Shown piece by piece: positions 39,548-48,900 of a stretch of 64,000 bases of DNA. Every line of letters starts with the position of its first letter. The stretch's first letter is position 1. Made by a program: the position numbers and the translations under genes. This stretch comes from Gemmatimonadota bacterium (lineage in GTDB: Bacteria > Gemmatimonadota > Gemmatimonadetes > Gemmatimonadales > Gemmatimonadaceae). The notes under the pieces were generated by a model that was not told the DNA's origin, ran no database searches, and was given only the letters and a program-made list of their open reading frames with translations. The DNA lies in the NCBI GenBank assembly GCA_016194585.1, contig JACQBG010000009.1, forward strand, positions 40,633 to 104,632. The letters run 5' to 3'.

Positions 39548-39565
39548 TACTACCATATGGTTGTA
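39548..39565. promoter_or_regulatory. Imperfect AT-rich palindrome upstream of the SQR-like gene
   Basis: TACTACCATATGGTTGTA: the central ten bases ACCATATGGT are a perfect palindrome, and with one mismatched pair the symmetry extends to nine bases per arm. It is about 90 bases upstream of the GTG start and is markedly AT-richer than its surroundings. It could be the operator of an ArsR- or MarR-size repressor or part of the promoter. Confidence 0.5.
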
Positions 39566-39619
39566 GGGAGAAATGCTAACCGGTTCTAACTCACCGCCCG
39601 GCGACTGCGGTGACGGTGG

Positions 39620-40723
39620 TTATCTGAACAACGCCGAGAGTTCCGGCACGCTCCCCGCCGCCGCCCACTGCGCCATCCCGTCCCGCCACACGAGCGTCTC
39701 CGGCGTGAGCGACTTGTCGGCGACGCTGGCCCGCAACGTCGCGACGTCGAACGGGCCCTTGGGCGCCCCGGCGACCGCGACGAAGAACTGCGGCGTCTGC
39801 GGGATCGGCGGTGGCGTGGGTATGGCCGGCGGCGTCCCCGCCGCGGGCGCGGCCGGATTCGGGTGGAGCGCGTTCGCGCCCGCGTTCGCCAACTGGCCGG
39901 CCATCGCGATGCCCACGCCGACCGCCGCCCCGGCGCCCCCCGTGCCCGGATTGCGCGCCGCGTCGCGGATCGCGTCGGCGGCCTGCAGCGCGGCGTACGC
40001 GCTGACGTCGCCGATGAGTCCGATGCGCGTCTTCTGGTCGAGCGTCGCCGCGACTTCGTCCGGCAGGGCGATGCTCTCCACCACGAGCCGCGTGAGCTCG
40101 AGTCCGAGCGGCACGAGGTCGGGGGCGAGCCGCGTCGCCGCCTTGTCGCCGATCTCCGAATAGCGCGACGCCAACTCGAGGATCGGCGTCTGATCCTCCC
40201 CGAGCTGCTCGGCGAACCGCCCCACGATCATGTCGCGGATCTGGTCGGCGATCTGCTCGATCTCGAAACCGGCGTTCGCTCCCACGAGCTGCGTCACGAA
40301 CATACGCGCGTCGTGCACGCGCACGATGAAGGTGCCGTATGCGCGCAGCCGCACCGCGCCGAGCTGCCGGTCGTTCACCATCACCGGCGTCTTCGTTCCC
40401 CACTTGTGGCTCGGGAACTGCCGCGTGCTCACGAACGTGACGTCGGCCTTGAACGGACTCTCGAAGCCGTACTTCCAGCCGCGCAACTTCGACAGCACCG
40501 GGAGGTTGCTCGTCGTGAGCTCATGGCGGCCCGGCTGGAACACGTCGGCGACCGTCCCCTGGTCGACGAACACCGCCACCTGGCCGGGGCGCACGATCAG
40601 CTGCGCGCCGTTCTTGATCTCGTTCTGCGGGCGGGTGAACCGCCACACCATCGCGTCGGGCGAGTCCTCGATCCACTCGATGACATCGATCAACTCACCA
40701 CCGATCAGGTCGCGCAGCGTCAT
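39620..40723 (-). CDS. SPFH-domain protein with C-terminal GYF-like (DUF4339) domain
   Basis: 367 residues. Residues about 25-255 form the SPFH/band-7-like domain of the virion-core-protein type (AQLIVRPGQVAVFVDQGTVA, RAYGTFIVRVHDARMFV). A Gly/Ala/Pro-rich linker follows, then a C-terminal GYF_2 domain at about 305-365 (FFVAVAGAPKGPFDVATLRA, VWRDGMAQWAAAG). Such proteins form membrane- or polymer-associated scaffolds. The paired zinc-ribbon gene lies 40 bases upstream, as in many genomes. The frame is open further upstream but ATG 40723 begins the conserved part. Confidence 0.85.
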   Translation of the reverse strand: MTLRDLIGGELIDVIEWIEDSPDAMVWRFTRPQNEIKNGAQLIVRPGQVAVFVDQGTVADVFQPGRHELTTSNLPVLSKLRGWKYGFESPFKADVTFVSTRQFPSHKWGTKTPVMVNDRQLGAVRLRAYGTFIVRVHDARMFVTQLVGANAGFEIEQIADQIRDMIVGRFAEQLGEDQTPILELASRYSEIGDKAATRLAPDLVPLGLELTRLVVESIALPDEVAATLDQKTRIGLIGDVSAYAALQAADAIRDAARNPGTGGAGAAVGVGIAMAGQLANAGANALHPNPAAPAAGTPPAIPTPPPIPQTPQFFVAVAGAPKGPFDVATLRASVADKSLTPETLVWRDGMAQWAAAGSVPELSALFR

Positions 40724-40763
40724 GGCCGCCTCGTCTGGGAAGTCCAGCGGATGGATAGCATGC

Positions 40764-41525
40764 TCACGGCCGGAGGAACAGGCCGAGGGCGTCCTGGAAC
40801 AGGCGTTCGACCGGCGTGTCGGCGGTGGTGCGCAGCCGCGCGCCGATGGCGGCACTCTGCAGGTCGCTCAGCGAGGCGGCCGATGCCGCCGATGCCGCCC
40901 GCGCCGCATCGAGCCGCCGCCGTTCGTCGGCGAGCTGCTCCTTCTCGTGCTCGCGCGCCGTCTCGAGGCCGCCATGCTCGACGAAATCGACGATGCGCTG
41001 CAGCTCGCCGCGGTCGAGCCACACGCCGTCGGTCTTGCACACGTCCATCACGACGCCCGACGAGTGCGCGAAATTCACGCGGTTCATGAGCTTCCGGCAG
41101 CGCGGGCACGGGATGTAGCGCACGGTGTCGGGCGACGCGGTCGCCGTCGGTGCGTGGGCGGCCAGTGTCGCGACGACGCCCGCGTGTTCCTCTCTCGCGT
41201 CGCACAACCGCTGCAACGCGTCGGGTGCCATCCAGAGGCCGCCGCAGGCGCCGCACTCGTGCACCGTCGTGGCGCCGAGCTTCAGTCCCTGCAGTGGTTC
41301 GTCGCAGCGCGGGCACGAGAGCGTGACTCCGTCGTCGACCTGTTCGCGCGTCGCCTCGGCGCCGCACCGCGGGCAGAACCGGCTTCCCGCGAACATCGGA
41401 GCGAAACAGGACGGGCAGGTGACGGTCGCGAGCGCGGCGCCGCAATACTCGCACGTCGCGGCGTCGGCTGCGGCGGGGGCTCCGCAGCCGGGGCAGCGGA
41501 GAACGGAGTCGGACACGGGAGGCAA
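40764..41525 (-). CDS. Multi zinc-ribbon protein (TFIIB-type zinc finger), SPFH partner
   Basis: 253 residues. Three to four Cys-x2-Cys knuckles: CPGCGAPAAADAATCEYCG, CPSCFAPMFAGSRFCPRCG, CPRCDEPLQ with CGACGGLW, and CPRCRKLMNRV with VCKTDGVWLDRGEL. The last two are zf-TFIIB units (CGGLWM / DGVWLD). A charged coiled-coil (residues 185-215) follows. It is co-transcribed with the SPFH gene and probably acts on the same scaffold; a DNA-binding role is not supported. Confidence 0.8.
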   Translation of the reverse strand: MPPVSDSVLRCPGCGAPAAADAATCEYCGAALATVTCPSCFAPMFAGSRFCPRCGAEATREQVDDGVTLSCPRCDEPLQGLKLGATTVHECGACGGLWMAPDALQRLCDAREEHAGVVATLAAHAPTATASPDTVRYIPCPRCRKLMNRVNFAHSSGVVMDVCKTDGVWLDRGELQRIVDFVEHGGLETAREHEKEQLADERRRLDAARAASAASAASLSDLQSAAIGARLRTTADTPVERLFQDALGLFLRP

Positions 41526-41598
41526 GGGGTCGAGGGGCGAGGTGCGTCCTTCAAACTGCGCCGTCGCCCCCCGATACGGAAGCCGCGGGTGGCGTTGC

Positions 41599-42651
41599 CT
41601 AGTGCTTGATGGCGATGAACCACGCCGCGATCATCGGGCCCCGCGGGCCGCCGCGTCCACCCGGAGGTGGTGCCGCCGCGCCCGGCGCCGGCGCCGGCGC
41701 GGGTCCGAACTCGGGCGTGAACAGGTACGCCATGTGGCGCACCGGATCGACCGCGATCGTCTTCGCCCCCATCATCGTCGTGACCGTCGCCACGGTCGTG
41801 TACGTGTCGGGCGCGTCCTGGCGCACGACCGTCACGTTGCCCGAGCGTCCGGCGGGGATGTAGATGAGCTTCTCGCTCGCGTCGTAGCCCAGCGCGTCGA
41901 CGCCTTCGCCGTTCGCCACCGTCGCCACGACCTTCCCCGACGTCGCGTCGATCACGACCGACGTCTTGCCGCACCCCGAGAAGATGCGCTGGCTCTTCGC
42001 GTCGTAGGCGATCCCCGTCGGCCCTTCGCACGGCGCGGCCGGCCAGCTCGCGACCGCCTTCATCGACTTCACGTCGATCACCTGGATGGTGTGCTTGCTC
42101 TCGTTGTTCACGAAGACCCGCCCGTTGCCGTCGGCGGCCGCGCCCTCGGGGGCGTTGTCCTCGAGCTCCACCTGCCCCTTGATCTCGCCGCTCACCGGGT
42201 CGATCGCGGTGAGCGTGCCGATCGGCCGGCTGTGGTTCGTGAGGATCACGAGGCCATCGTGCTCGTCGTACATGATGCCGTCGAGGCCGCCCGCCGGGAC
42301 CTTGATCTTCTTGATGACGGCGAGGGACTTGAGGTCGAACATCGTGACCGTCGAATCGCCGCCGTTCGTCGTGAAGCCGTGGCCGCTCTTCGCGGCGAGC
42401 GCGATGCCGTGCGTGCGCGGCGTGTCGGGGATGTCGCCCAGCACCTTGCCGGAGGCGCCGTCGACGACCATCACGTGCATGCCGCGCGACACGAACACGC
42501 GTCCGGTCCCGGGCTCGGCGGTGAGGTAGTCGGTGCCTCCCTCGCCGCCGATGTTCCACTTCTGCACGGTGAACGTCTGCGCGCGCGCCGCGCCGGGCGC
42601 GGCGACGGCGGCGGCGAGGATGACACAGGCGGCGATCGATCGGCGGGTCAT
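41599..42651 (-). CDS. Secreted YncE-like beta-propeller protein
   Basis: 350 residues from ATG 42651. A signal peptide ends near ARAQT. Six to seven YVTN/NHL-like blades follow, with repeated segments such as VVDGASGKVLGDIPDTPRTH, MFDLKSLAVIKKIKVP and VIDVKSMKAVASWP. The C-terminus is a Pro/Gly-rich loop (PAPAPGAAAPPPGGRGGPRG) inserted before the last strand. These propellers bind partners or metals in the periplasm; no catalytic residues are visible. Confidence 0.78.
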   Translation of the reverse strand: MTRRSIAACVILAAAVAAPGAARAQTFTVQKWNIGGEGGTDYLTAEPGTGRVFVSRGMHVMVVDGASGKVLGDIPDTPRTHGIALAAKSGHGFTTNGGDSTVTMFDLKSLAVIKKIKVPAGGLDGIMYDEHDGLVILTNHSRPIGTLTAIDPVSGEIKGQVELEDNAPEGAAADGNGRVFVNNESKHTIQVIDVKSMKAVASWPAAPCEGPTGIAYDAKSQRIFSGCGKTSVVIDATSGKVVATVANGEGVDALGYDASEKLIYIPAGRSGNVTVVRQDAPDTYTTVATVTTMMGAKTIAVDPVRHMAYLFTPEFGPAPAPAPGAAAPPPGGRGGPRGPMIAAWFIAIKH

Positions 42652-42854
42652 GCGAACCTCACGGAGAAGGCGGGACGGAGCGGTCCGGCGAACCACGACA
42701 ACCTATGATGCTACGCGCGCTTTCTGACGGTAGCATTACAGACACCGCGCTGGCGGCTCCGCGCGCCCGCCGACAACTTGACCGTGTGCCGCCGGCGCCC
42801 CGAGTCGGGTCGGCGGCGCGCCCGTCCGTCCTCCGACCCGCCCAGGAGTCGTCC

Positions 42855-44813
42855 GTGCCGTCATCCCCTCGCCGTTTCCGCGCGCTCACCATCGCCGCCA
42901 TTGCGGCCGCCGCCGTGTCGGCCGCGCCACTCGCCGCCCAGGTGCGCACCCTACCCAGCGAGACCCCGGCCAAGCTCGTCCCGACCAACGCCGGCTTCGA
43001 CCACGAACGCCGCGACGTCATGATCCCGATGCGCGACGGCGTGAAGCTCCACACCGTGATCCTCGTGCCGAAGGGCGCCCACCACGCCCCTATGCTCCTC
43101 ACGCGCACACCGTACAACGCCACCGAGCTCACGACGCACGCGAACAGCGCGCATCTCGCCTCGGCGCTCGACGGCTACGACAACGCGCTCGACGTGATCA
43201 TCGGCGGCGGGTACATCCGCGTGGTGCAGGACGTGCGCGGCAAGTACGGCTCCGAAGGCGATTACGTGATGAACCGCCCGCTGAGGGGCCCACAGAACCC
43301 GACCAACGTCGACCACGCGACCGACACCTGGGACACCATCGACTGGCTCGTGAAGAACGTCCCCGAGTCGAACGGCAAGGTCGGCATCCTCGGCATCTCG
43401 TACGACGGCTTCACGCCGCTCATGGCGCTCGTGAACCCGCACCCCGCGCTCAAGGTGAGCGTGCCGATGAACCCGATGGTCGACGGCTGGATGGGCGACG
43501 ACTGGTTCCACAACGGCGCGTTCCGCGAGCAGAACATGCCGTACATCTACGAGCAGGCCGGCACGCGCGACAACTCCGCCAAGTGGTGGAGCACGAACTG
43601 GGACGACTACGACATGTTCCTCCGTGCCGGCTCGGCGGGTGAGCTCGGCCGACAGCGCGGCCTCGAGCAGGTCGGCTTCTGGCAGAAGATCCTCGCGCAT
43701 CCGTCGTACGACGCCTTCTGGCAGGACCAGGCGATGGACAAGGTCCTCGCCGCGCAGCCGCTCGCCATCCCGGTGATGCTCGTCCACAGCCTCTGGGACC
43801 AGGAGGACATCTACGGCGCGATCGCCGTCTACAAGGCGCTCAAGCCGAAGGACGTGAACAACGACAAGGTGTTCCTCGTCATGGGTCCCTGGCATCACGG
43901 GCAGGAGATCATGGACGGCAGCGCGCTCGGGCCGATCAGGTTCGAGAGCAACACGTCGCTCACCTTCCAGCGCGAGGTGCTGCGGCCGTTCCTCGACCAT
44001 TATCTCAAGGATGACGCGCCGATGGCGGACGTCGCGCCGGTGACGGCGTTCGAGACGGGGACGAACGCCTGGCGCCGCCTGCCGTCGTGGCCCGCCGGCT
44101 GCGCGACCGGCTGCGCGATCAAGCCGACGCCGCTCTTTCTGCAGGCCGGCGACGCGCTCGGTTTCGCCGCCCCCAAGGCGGGCGACGCCGCGTACGACGA
44201 GTACGTGTCCGATCCGGCGAAGCCCGTGCCGTTCCGCGCGCGCCCGACGCTCCCCACCGGCTACGACGAGGTACACAGCTGGCCGCGCTGGCTCGTCGAC
44301 GACCAGCGCGAGGCGTCGGGGCGCACCGACGTGCTCACCTTCACGTCGGCGGTGCTGGCAGAGCCGGTGAAGATCAGCGGCCAGGCCGTCGCGAACCTCG
44401 TCGCGTCGACGAGCGGCACCGACGCCGACTGGGTGGTGAAACTGATCGACGTGTATCCCGACGAGGTCGCGGCGCAGCCCACGCTCGGCGGATACCAACT
44501 GATGGTGGCCGCCGACATCTTCCGCGGGCGCTATCGCGAGAGCTTCGCGGCCCCGAAGCCGATCGAGGCGAACGCCGCGCTCACCTACCGCTTCGCGTTG
44601 CCCACGGCGAACCACGTGTTCCTGCCCGGACATCGCATCATGGTGCAGGTGCAGTCGAGCTGGTTCCCGCTGTATGACCGCAACCCGCAGACGTTCGTGC
44701 CGAACATCTTCTGGGCCAAGCCGGGCGACTACCGGAAGGCGGTGCAGCGCGTGTTCCACGCGCCCGGGCAGGCGAGTTACGTGGAATTGCCGCTCGTGGA
44801 AGCCCGTCGGTAG
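42855..44813 (+). CDS. Secreted CocE/NonD-family hydrolase (X-Pro dipeptidyl-peptidase-like)
   Basis: 652 residues from GTG 42855, supported by AGGAG six bases before and a signal peptide directly after (ALTIAAIAAAAVSAAPLAAQ). The alpha/beta-hydrolase domain opens with RRDVMIPMRDGVKLHTVILV; the nucleophile elbow is GILGISYDGF with the catalytic Ser; Asp (HSLWDQEDIYG) and His (GPWHHGQEIM) complete the triad. A C-terminal galactose-binding jelly roll (about 440-650) is typical of X-Pro peptidases, cocaine esterase and glutaryl acylases. Substrate cannot be told. Confidence 0.9.
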   Translation: MPSSPRRFRALTIAAIAAAAVSAAPLAAQVRTLPSETPAKLVPTNAGFDHERRDVMIPMRDGVKLHTVILVPKGAHHAPMLLTRTPYNATELTTHANSAHLASALDGYDNALDVIIGGGYIRVVQDVRGKYGSEGDYVMNRPLRGPQNPTNVDHATDTWDTIDWLVKNVPESNGKVGILGISYDGFTPLMALVNPHPALKVSVPMNPMVDGWMGDDWFHNGAFREQNMPYIYEQAGTRDNSAKWWSTNWDDYDMFLRAGSAGELGRQRGLEQVGFWQKILAHPSYDAFWQDQAMDKVLAAQPLAIPVMLVHSLWDQEDIYGAIAVYKALKPKDVNNDKVFLVMGPWHHGQEIMDGSALGPIRFESNTSLTFQREVLRPFLDHYLKDDAPMADVAPVTAFETGTNAWRRLPSWPAGCATGCAIKPTPLFLQAGDALGFAAPKAGDAAYDEYVSDPAKPVPFRARPTLPTGYDEVHSWPRWLVDDQREASGRTDVLTFTSAVLAEPVKISGQAVANLVASTSGTDADWVVKLIDVYPDEVAAQPTLGGYQLMVAADIFRGRYRESFAAPKPIEANAALTYRFALPTANHVFLPGHRIMVQVQSSWFPLYDRNPQTFVPNIFWAKPGDYRKAVQRVFHAPGQASYVELPLVEARR

Positions 44814-44840
44814 TACGTCGAAGAACGGAACGGCACCGAG

Positions 44841-44885
44841 GGCACCGCGCGACCGGGTCGACCAAGGGTCCCGGTCGCCGGTGCC
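44841..44885 (+). terminator. Terminator hairpin after the CocE-like gene
   Basis: GGCACCG plus GCGACCGGG pair with CCCGGTCGC plus CGGTGCC: 16 base pairs with one bulged C and a 12-base loop. It begins 28 bases after the stop. A second hairpin (CCAGCCCC 44916-44923 with GGGGCTGG 44943-44950) follows and may back it up. Confidence 0.75.
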
Positions 44886-45021
44886 CAAACGCGGCGGTCA
44901 CCCGAGAGGGGAACCCCAGCCCCGGTGGCCGGATTCGGCCGGGGGGCTGGCGTTTCGGCCCGGGGCATGCCATTATTCATGCTAGGGTGCCCGCGCACAG
45001 GGCGTGGGTGTCCGACTGACC

Positions 45022-45053
45022 AGGGCCATCGCTCTTGCGTTGGCCCTTTTTTG
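45022..45053 (+). terminator. Intrinsic terminator in the cold-shock gene leader
   Basis: AGGGCCA (45022-45028) pairs with TGGCCCT (45041-45047), directly followed by TTTTT. This is the only classic stem-plus-U-run in the area and lies about 70 bases before the csp ATG. Either it ends a short upstream transcript or, if the csp promoter is further upstream, it attenuates csp itself. Confidence 0.7.
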
Positions 45054-45122
45054 TTGGTCAGGCGTCTGCGGACGTACGGCTTGCCGGACTCCGACGACTA
45101 CACAACACGTGAGGAGTTTGCA

Positions 45123-45335
45123 ATGCGTACGACGGGAACGGTCAAGTGGTTCAATGATGCGAAGGGCTTCGGGTTCATCACGCCCGAAGGCGGCGCCAAG
45201 GATTGCTTCGTGCATCACTCGGCGATCCAGGGCTCGGGCTTCAAGTCGCTCGCCGAAGGCGAGCGCGTCGAGTTCGACGTGGTGCAGGGCCAGAAGGGCC
45301 CCGCCGCGGAGAACGTGACGAAGCTCGGCCAGTAA
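45123..45335 (+). CDS. cspA: Cold-shock protein (CspA family)
   Basis: 70 residues, a single cold-shock domain. RNP1 KGFGFITPE and RNP2-like DCFVHHSAI are intact, starting with [10 protein letters not shown]. It is a cytosolic single-stranded RNA/DNA chaperone. A strong ribosome site GAGGAG lies ahead of the ATG. The 309-base upstream region has no gene but several hairpins, including an intrinsic terminator; csp leaders are often thermoregulated. A strong terminator follows. Confidence 0.96.
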   Translation: MRTTGTVKWFNDAKGFGFITPEGGAKDCFVHHSAIQGSGFKSLAEGERVEFDVVQGQKGPAAENVTKLGQ

Positions 45336-45349
45336 CCACTGACTGACCA

Positions 45350-45389
45350 CAGAGGGCCGGCCTGACCATTCGGTCGGGCCGGCCCTCTG
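45350..45389 (+). terminator. Strong terminator after cspA
   Basis: An 18-bp uninterrupted stem (one G-U pair): CAGAGGGCCGGCC-T-GACC with loop ATTC and GGTC-G-GGCCGGCCCTCTG. It starts 15 bases after the stop codon. Confidence 0.85.
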
Positions 45390-45418
45390 TCGGCTTCACC
45401 TTCCGCGGAGACGCACTG

Positions 45419-45706
45419 ATGCTTCAGGGTTTCACGTTCGATCACGACGGCCGCACGTTCGTGTGCACGGTGGAGCGGCGCACCGCGGCGCCGGCCGGCT
45501 GGTGGTGGTGGTTCGCGGTGTCGTCGGACCAGCAGCGCTATGCGCCGTTCGAAGTCGCCGACAGCGACACGCAGAAGAACGTCCAGAAGCGGATCGCGGC
45601 GTACTACGACAACCTGCTCGTCGTGCGCGCGCGCCCGGTGGAAGCACGCCATCATTTCTCGCGGCCCGGACGGCCGAAGACGGTGGTGGCCGCGCCGGAG
45701 GATTGA
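45419..45706 (+). CDS. Small conserved-looking protein of unknown function
   Basis: 95 residues with a GGAG ribosome site before the ATG. The sequence FTFDHDGRTFVCTVERRTAA and the unusual GWWWWFAVSSDQQRYAPF look like a compact soluble beta protein, followed by one helix (TQKNVQKRIAAYYDNLL) and a basic tail. No family recognised. It lies between two strong terminators, so it is its own transcription unit, next to cspA. Confidence 0.7.
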   Translation: MLQGFTFDHDGRTFVCTVERRTAAPAGWWWWFAVSSDQQRYAPFEVADSDTQKNVQKRIAAYYDNLLVVRARPVEARHHFSRPGRPKTVVAAPED

Positions 45707-45750
45707 ACTCGGCACGCGACCGGCGTCGTCCGGTCGTGGCACGGATCCGC

Positions 45751-45783
45751 GAAGGCCCCGCCGCTCGATGCGGCGGGGCCTTC
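45751..45783 (+). terminator. Terminator hairpin after the 95-residue protein gene
   Basis: GAAGGCCCCGCCGC (45751-45764) pairs perfectly with GCGGCGGGGCCTTC (45770-45783), loop TCGAT; the following bases TTCGTCGTTC are only moderately T-rich. Confidence 0.8.
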
Positions 45784-45904
45784 GTCGTTCGCGGGCGCGG
45801 CCGCCTTGCGCCGCTCCCTCGCACGGCGTTGTTTCTGCGCCGGGGCGCGCCCGGTGCGGGGCGTCTCCCGTCCGCGCAGGTCGTTCTTCCCCCGGAGGTA
45901 CCCG

Positions 45905-48900
45905 GTGCCCGTCCGTCGATCCATCATCGCGCTCACCGCGCTCGCGCTCACTCTTCCCTTCGCGGCGCGACCGCAGCCCAAGCCGGCGTCCGCCGCCGAT
46001 TCCGCGCCGCCGGGCGGCCCCTTCGACCGGCTCCACTTCCGCTCGATCGGTCCCGCCGTGATGAGCGGGCGCATCGACGACTTCGCCGTGCTCGAGCGCG
46101 ATCCGCGCATCTTCTACATCGCCGCCGCGACCGGCGGCCTCTGGAAGACGACGAACGGCGGCATGTCGCTCACCTCGGTGTTCGACTCGTCGAGCATGGC
46201 GTCGATCGGCGCGGTGACGATCCCTGCCGACGACCCGAACCTCGTGTGGGTCGGCACGGGAGAGAACAACAACCGGCAGAGCTCGAGCTGGGGGGACGGC
46301 GTCTACAAGTCCACCGACGGCGGCAAGAGCTGGAAGAACATGGGGCTCCGCGACTCGAAGCAGATCGCGCGCATCGTCATCGATCCGGTCGACCACGACG
46401 TCGTCTACGTCGCGGCGCTCGGCGACCTCTGGAAGGGCGGCGGCGACCGCGGCATCTACAAGACGACCGACGGTGGGCTCACGTGGGCCAAGGTGCTCGA
46501 CGCCGGCCCCGACGCCGGCGGCACCGCGCTCGTGATGGACCCGACGAACGACAAGACGCTCTACGCGGCGACCTACCAGCGGCGCCGCGCGAGCTGGGGG
46601 ATGAACGGCGGCGGCCCCAGCAGCGGCATCTGGAAGTCCACCGACGCCGGGCGCACGTGGACGCGGCTGTCGAAGGGGCTGCCCGAGGGGCCGATGGGGC
46701 GCATCGGACTCGAGGTGTGGCACAAGGATCCGAGCGTCGTCTTCGCGCGCGTCGAGCACGAGAAGCAGGGCGGCGTCTATCGCTCCGACGACGCGGGGGT
46801 GACGTGGCGCAAGATGGGCGGCACCAACATGCGGCCGATGTACTTCGGCATCATCCGCGTCGATCCCGACAACGACCTGCGCGTGTACCTGCCGGCGACG
46901 CCGCTCCAGCTCTCCGATGACGGCGGCAAGACGTTCCGCTCCGACGGCGCGAACACGATCCACGTCGACCTGCACGCGATGTGGGTGAACCCGCACGACG
47001 GCGACCACATGATGATCGGTGGCGACGGCGGCGTGGGGATCACGTACGACAAGGGGAAGCACTGGATGTGGCTCCCCCATCTCCCCGTGGGGCAGTTCTA
47101 CCACGTGGGCTACGACATGCAGGAGCCGTACAACGTCTGCGGCGGCCTGCAGGACAACAATTCGTGGTGCGGCCCGAGCGCGACGCGCTCGACCTTCGGC
47201 ATCGGCAACGACGCGTGGCTCTCGGTGGTCGGCGGCGACGGGTTCGTGAGCCTCATCGACCCGACCAACCACCGCATCGTCTTCTCCGAGTCGCAGGACG
47301 GCTTCATGGGCCGCATCGACAAGGTGACGAACGAGAGCAAGAGCATCCGTCCCGAGGCGCCGGCGAGCGAGAAGCCATATCGCTGGAACTGGGACACCCC
47401 GATGATGCTGTCGCACGCCGACCCGGCGACGGTGTACGTGGGCGCGAACAAGCTCCTCAAGTCGACCGACCGCGGCCACTCGTGGACGGCCATCAGTCCC
47501 GACCTCACGACGGGGCTCGACCGCGACACCGTCGAGCTCATGGGGCTGAAGGGGAAGGACATCAAGATCGCGAAGAACGACGGCGTGGAGGCGTACGCGT
47601 CGCTGTTCACGATCGCCGAGTCGTGGGTGCGCGCCGGCGTGCTGTGGACGGGCTCCGACGACGGCCTCGTGCACGTCTCGAAGGACGGTGGCGCGAACTG
47701 GACGAACGTCACGCCGAAGATCCCGGGCGCGCCGAAGTTCGCGTACGTCTCGAAGGTCGAGCCGTCGCGGTTCGCCGAAGGGACGGTGTACGTCTCGTTC
47801 GACGCGCACCGCAGCGGCGACTACGGCACCTATCTCTACACGAGCACCGACTTCGGCGCCTCGTTCAAGTCGATCGCCGCGAACCTCCCCAAGGGCGAGG
47901 TGGTGCGCACGGTCACCGAGGACCAGCGCAACGCCGACGTGCTGTACGTCGGCACGGAGACGGGACTCTGGGTCTCCATCGACCGCGGGCGCGCCTGGAC
48001 CAGGGTACGGGCGAACCTGCCGACCGTACCGGTCTACGAGATCACGCAGCACTCGCGCGACAACGCGATGATCCTCGCGACGCACGGACGCGCGATCTGG
48101 ATCCTCGACGACATGACGCCGTTCCAGCTGGCCGCCAAGGCGCAGGCGACGGGCGACTTCGTCTACCCGGGCCGCCCGGCGACCCTGCGGCTCCCGACCA
48201 CCGACCAGGAGCGGGGCTTCCAGGGCGACATGCTCTTCCTGGGCGAGAATCCGCCGATGGCGGCGTTCGTCACGTATGCGCTCAAGAGCAAGCCCGACAG
48301 CGTGCGCATCGTCATCACCGACGCCGCCGGCGCCAAGGTGCGCGAGCTGAAGGGTGACACGGCCAAGGCGACGCGGCCGGCGGCGGGACTCAACCTCGCG
48401 AAGTGGGACCTGCGCGTGGAGCCGCTCCCCGAGGACAAGCCGGCGACGGGCGGCGAAGGGTTCGGCCCCGGGCGCGACGGACCGCTCGTGCTCCCCGGCG
48501 ACTACACCGCGACGGTGTACGCCAACGGCAAGTCCGTCGGCGCGACGACCGTCACCGTGCGCGCCGACCCGGAGTCGCAGATCAGCATGGCCGACCGCCG
48601 CGCGAACTTCGCCCTCCAGCAGGAACTGCACGCCCTCAACGGGCGGCTGACGGCCGCGGTGAAGGCGGCGCGGCAGGTGAATACGCAGCTCGCGGCGATC
48701 AAGAAGGAACTCGCCGACTCGACGAAGGTGCCGGCGTCGTACCGTGCGACGCTCGACTCGCTGGGCAAGCAGCTCGCGCCGCTCAAGAAGAAGTTCTTCA
48801 TCCAGGACGAAGGCGAGGAGGTGGAGTTCACGGCGGAGCTGTTCCGCGCGGTGCTGCCGTTCAAGCTCGGCGGCGTGGCCGACAACCTCTCGGGTTTCCT

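Noticed and set aside
45736..45752. A sigma-54-like TGGCACGGATCCGC
   Set aside because: The GG to GC spacing is nine bases, and it is the run-up to a terminator after a small gene.
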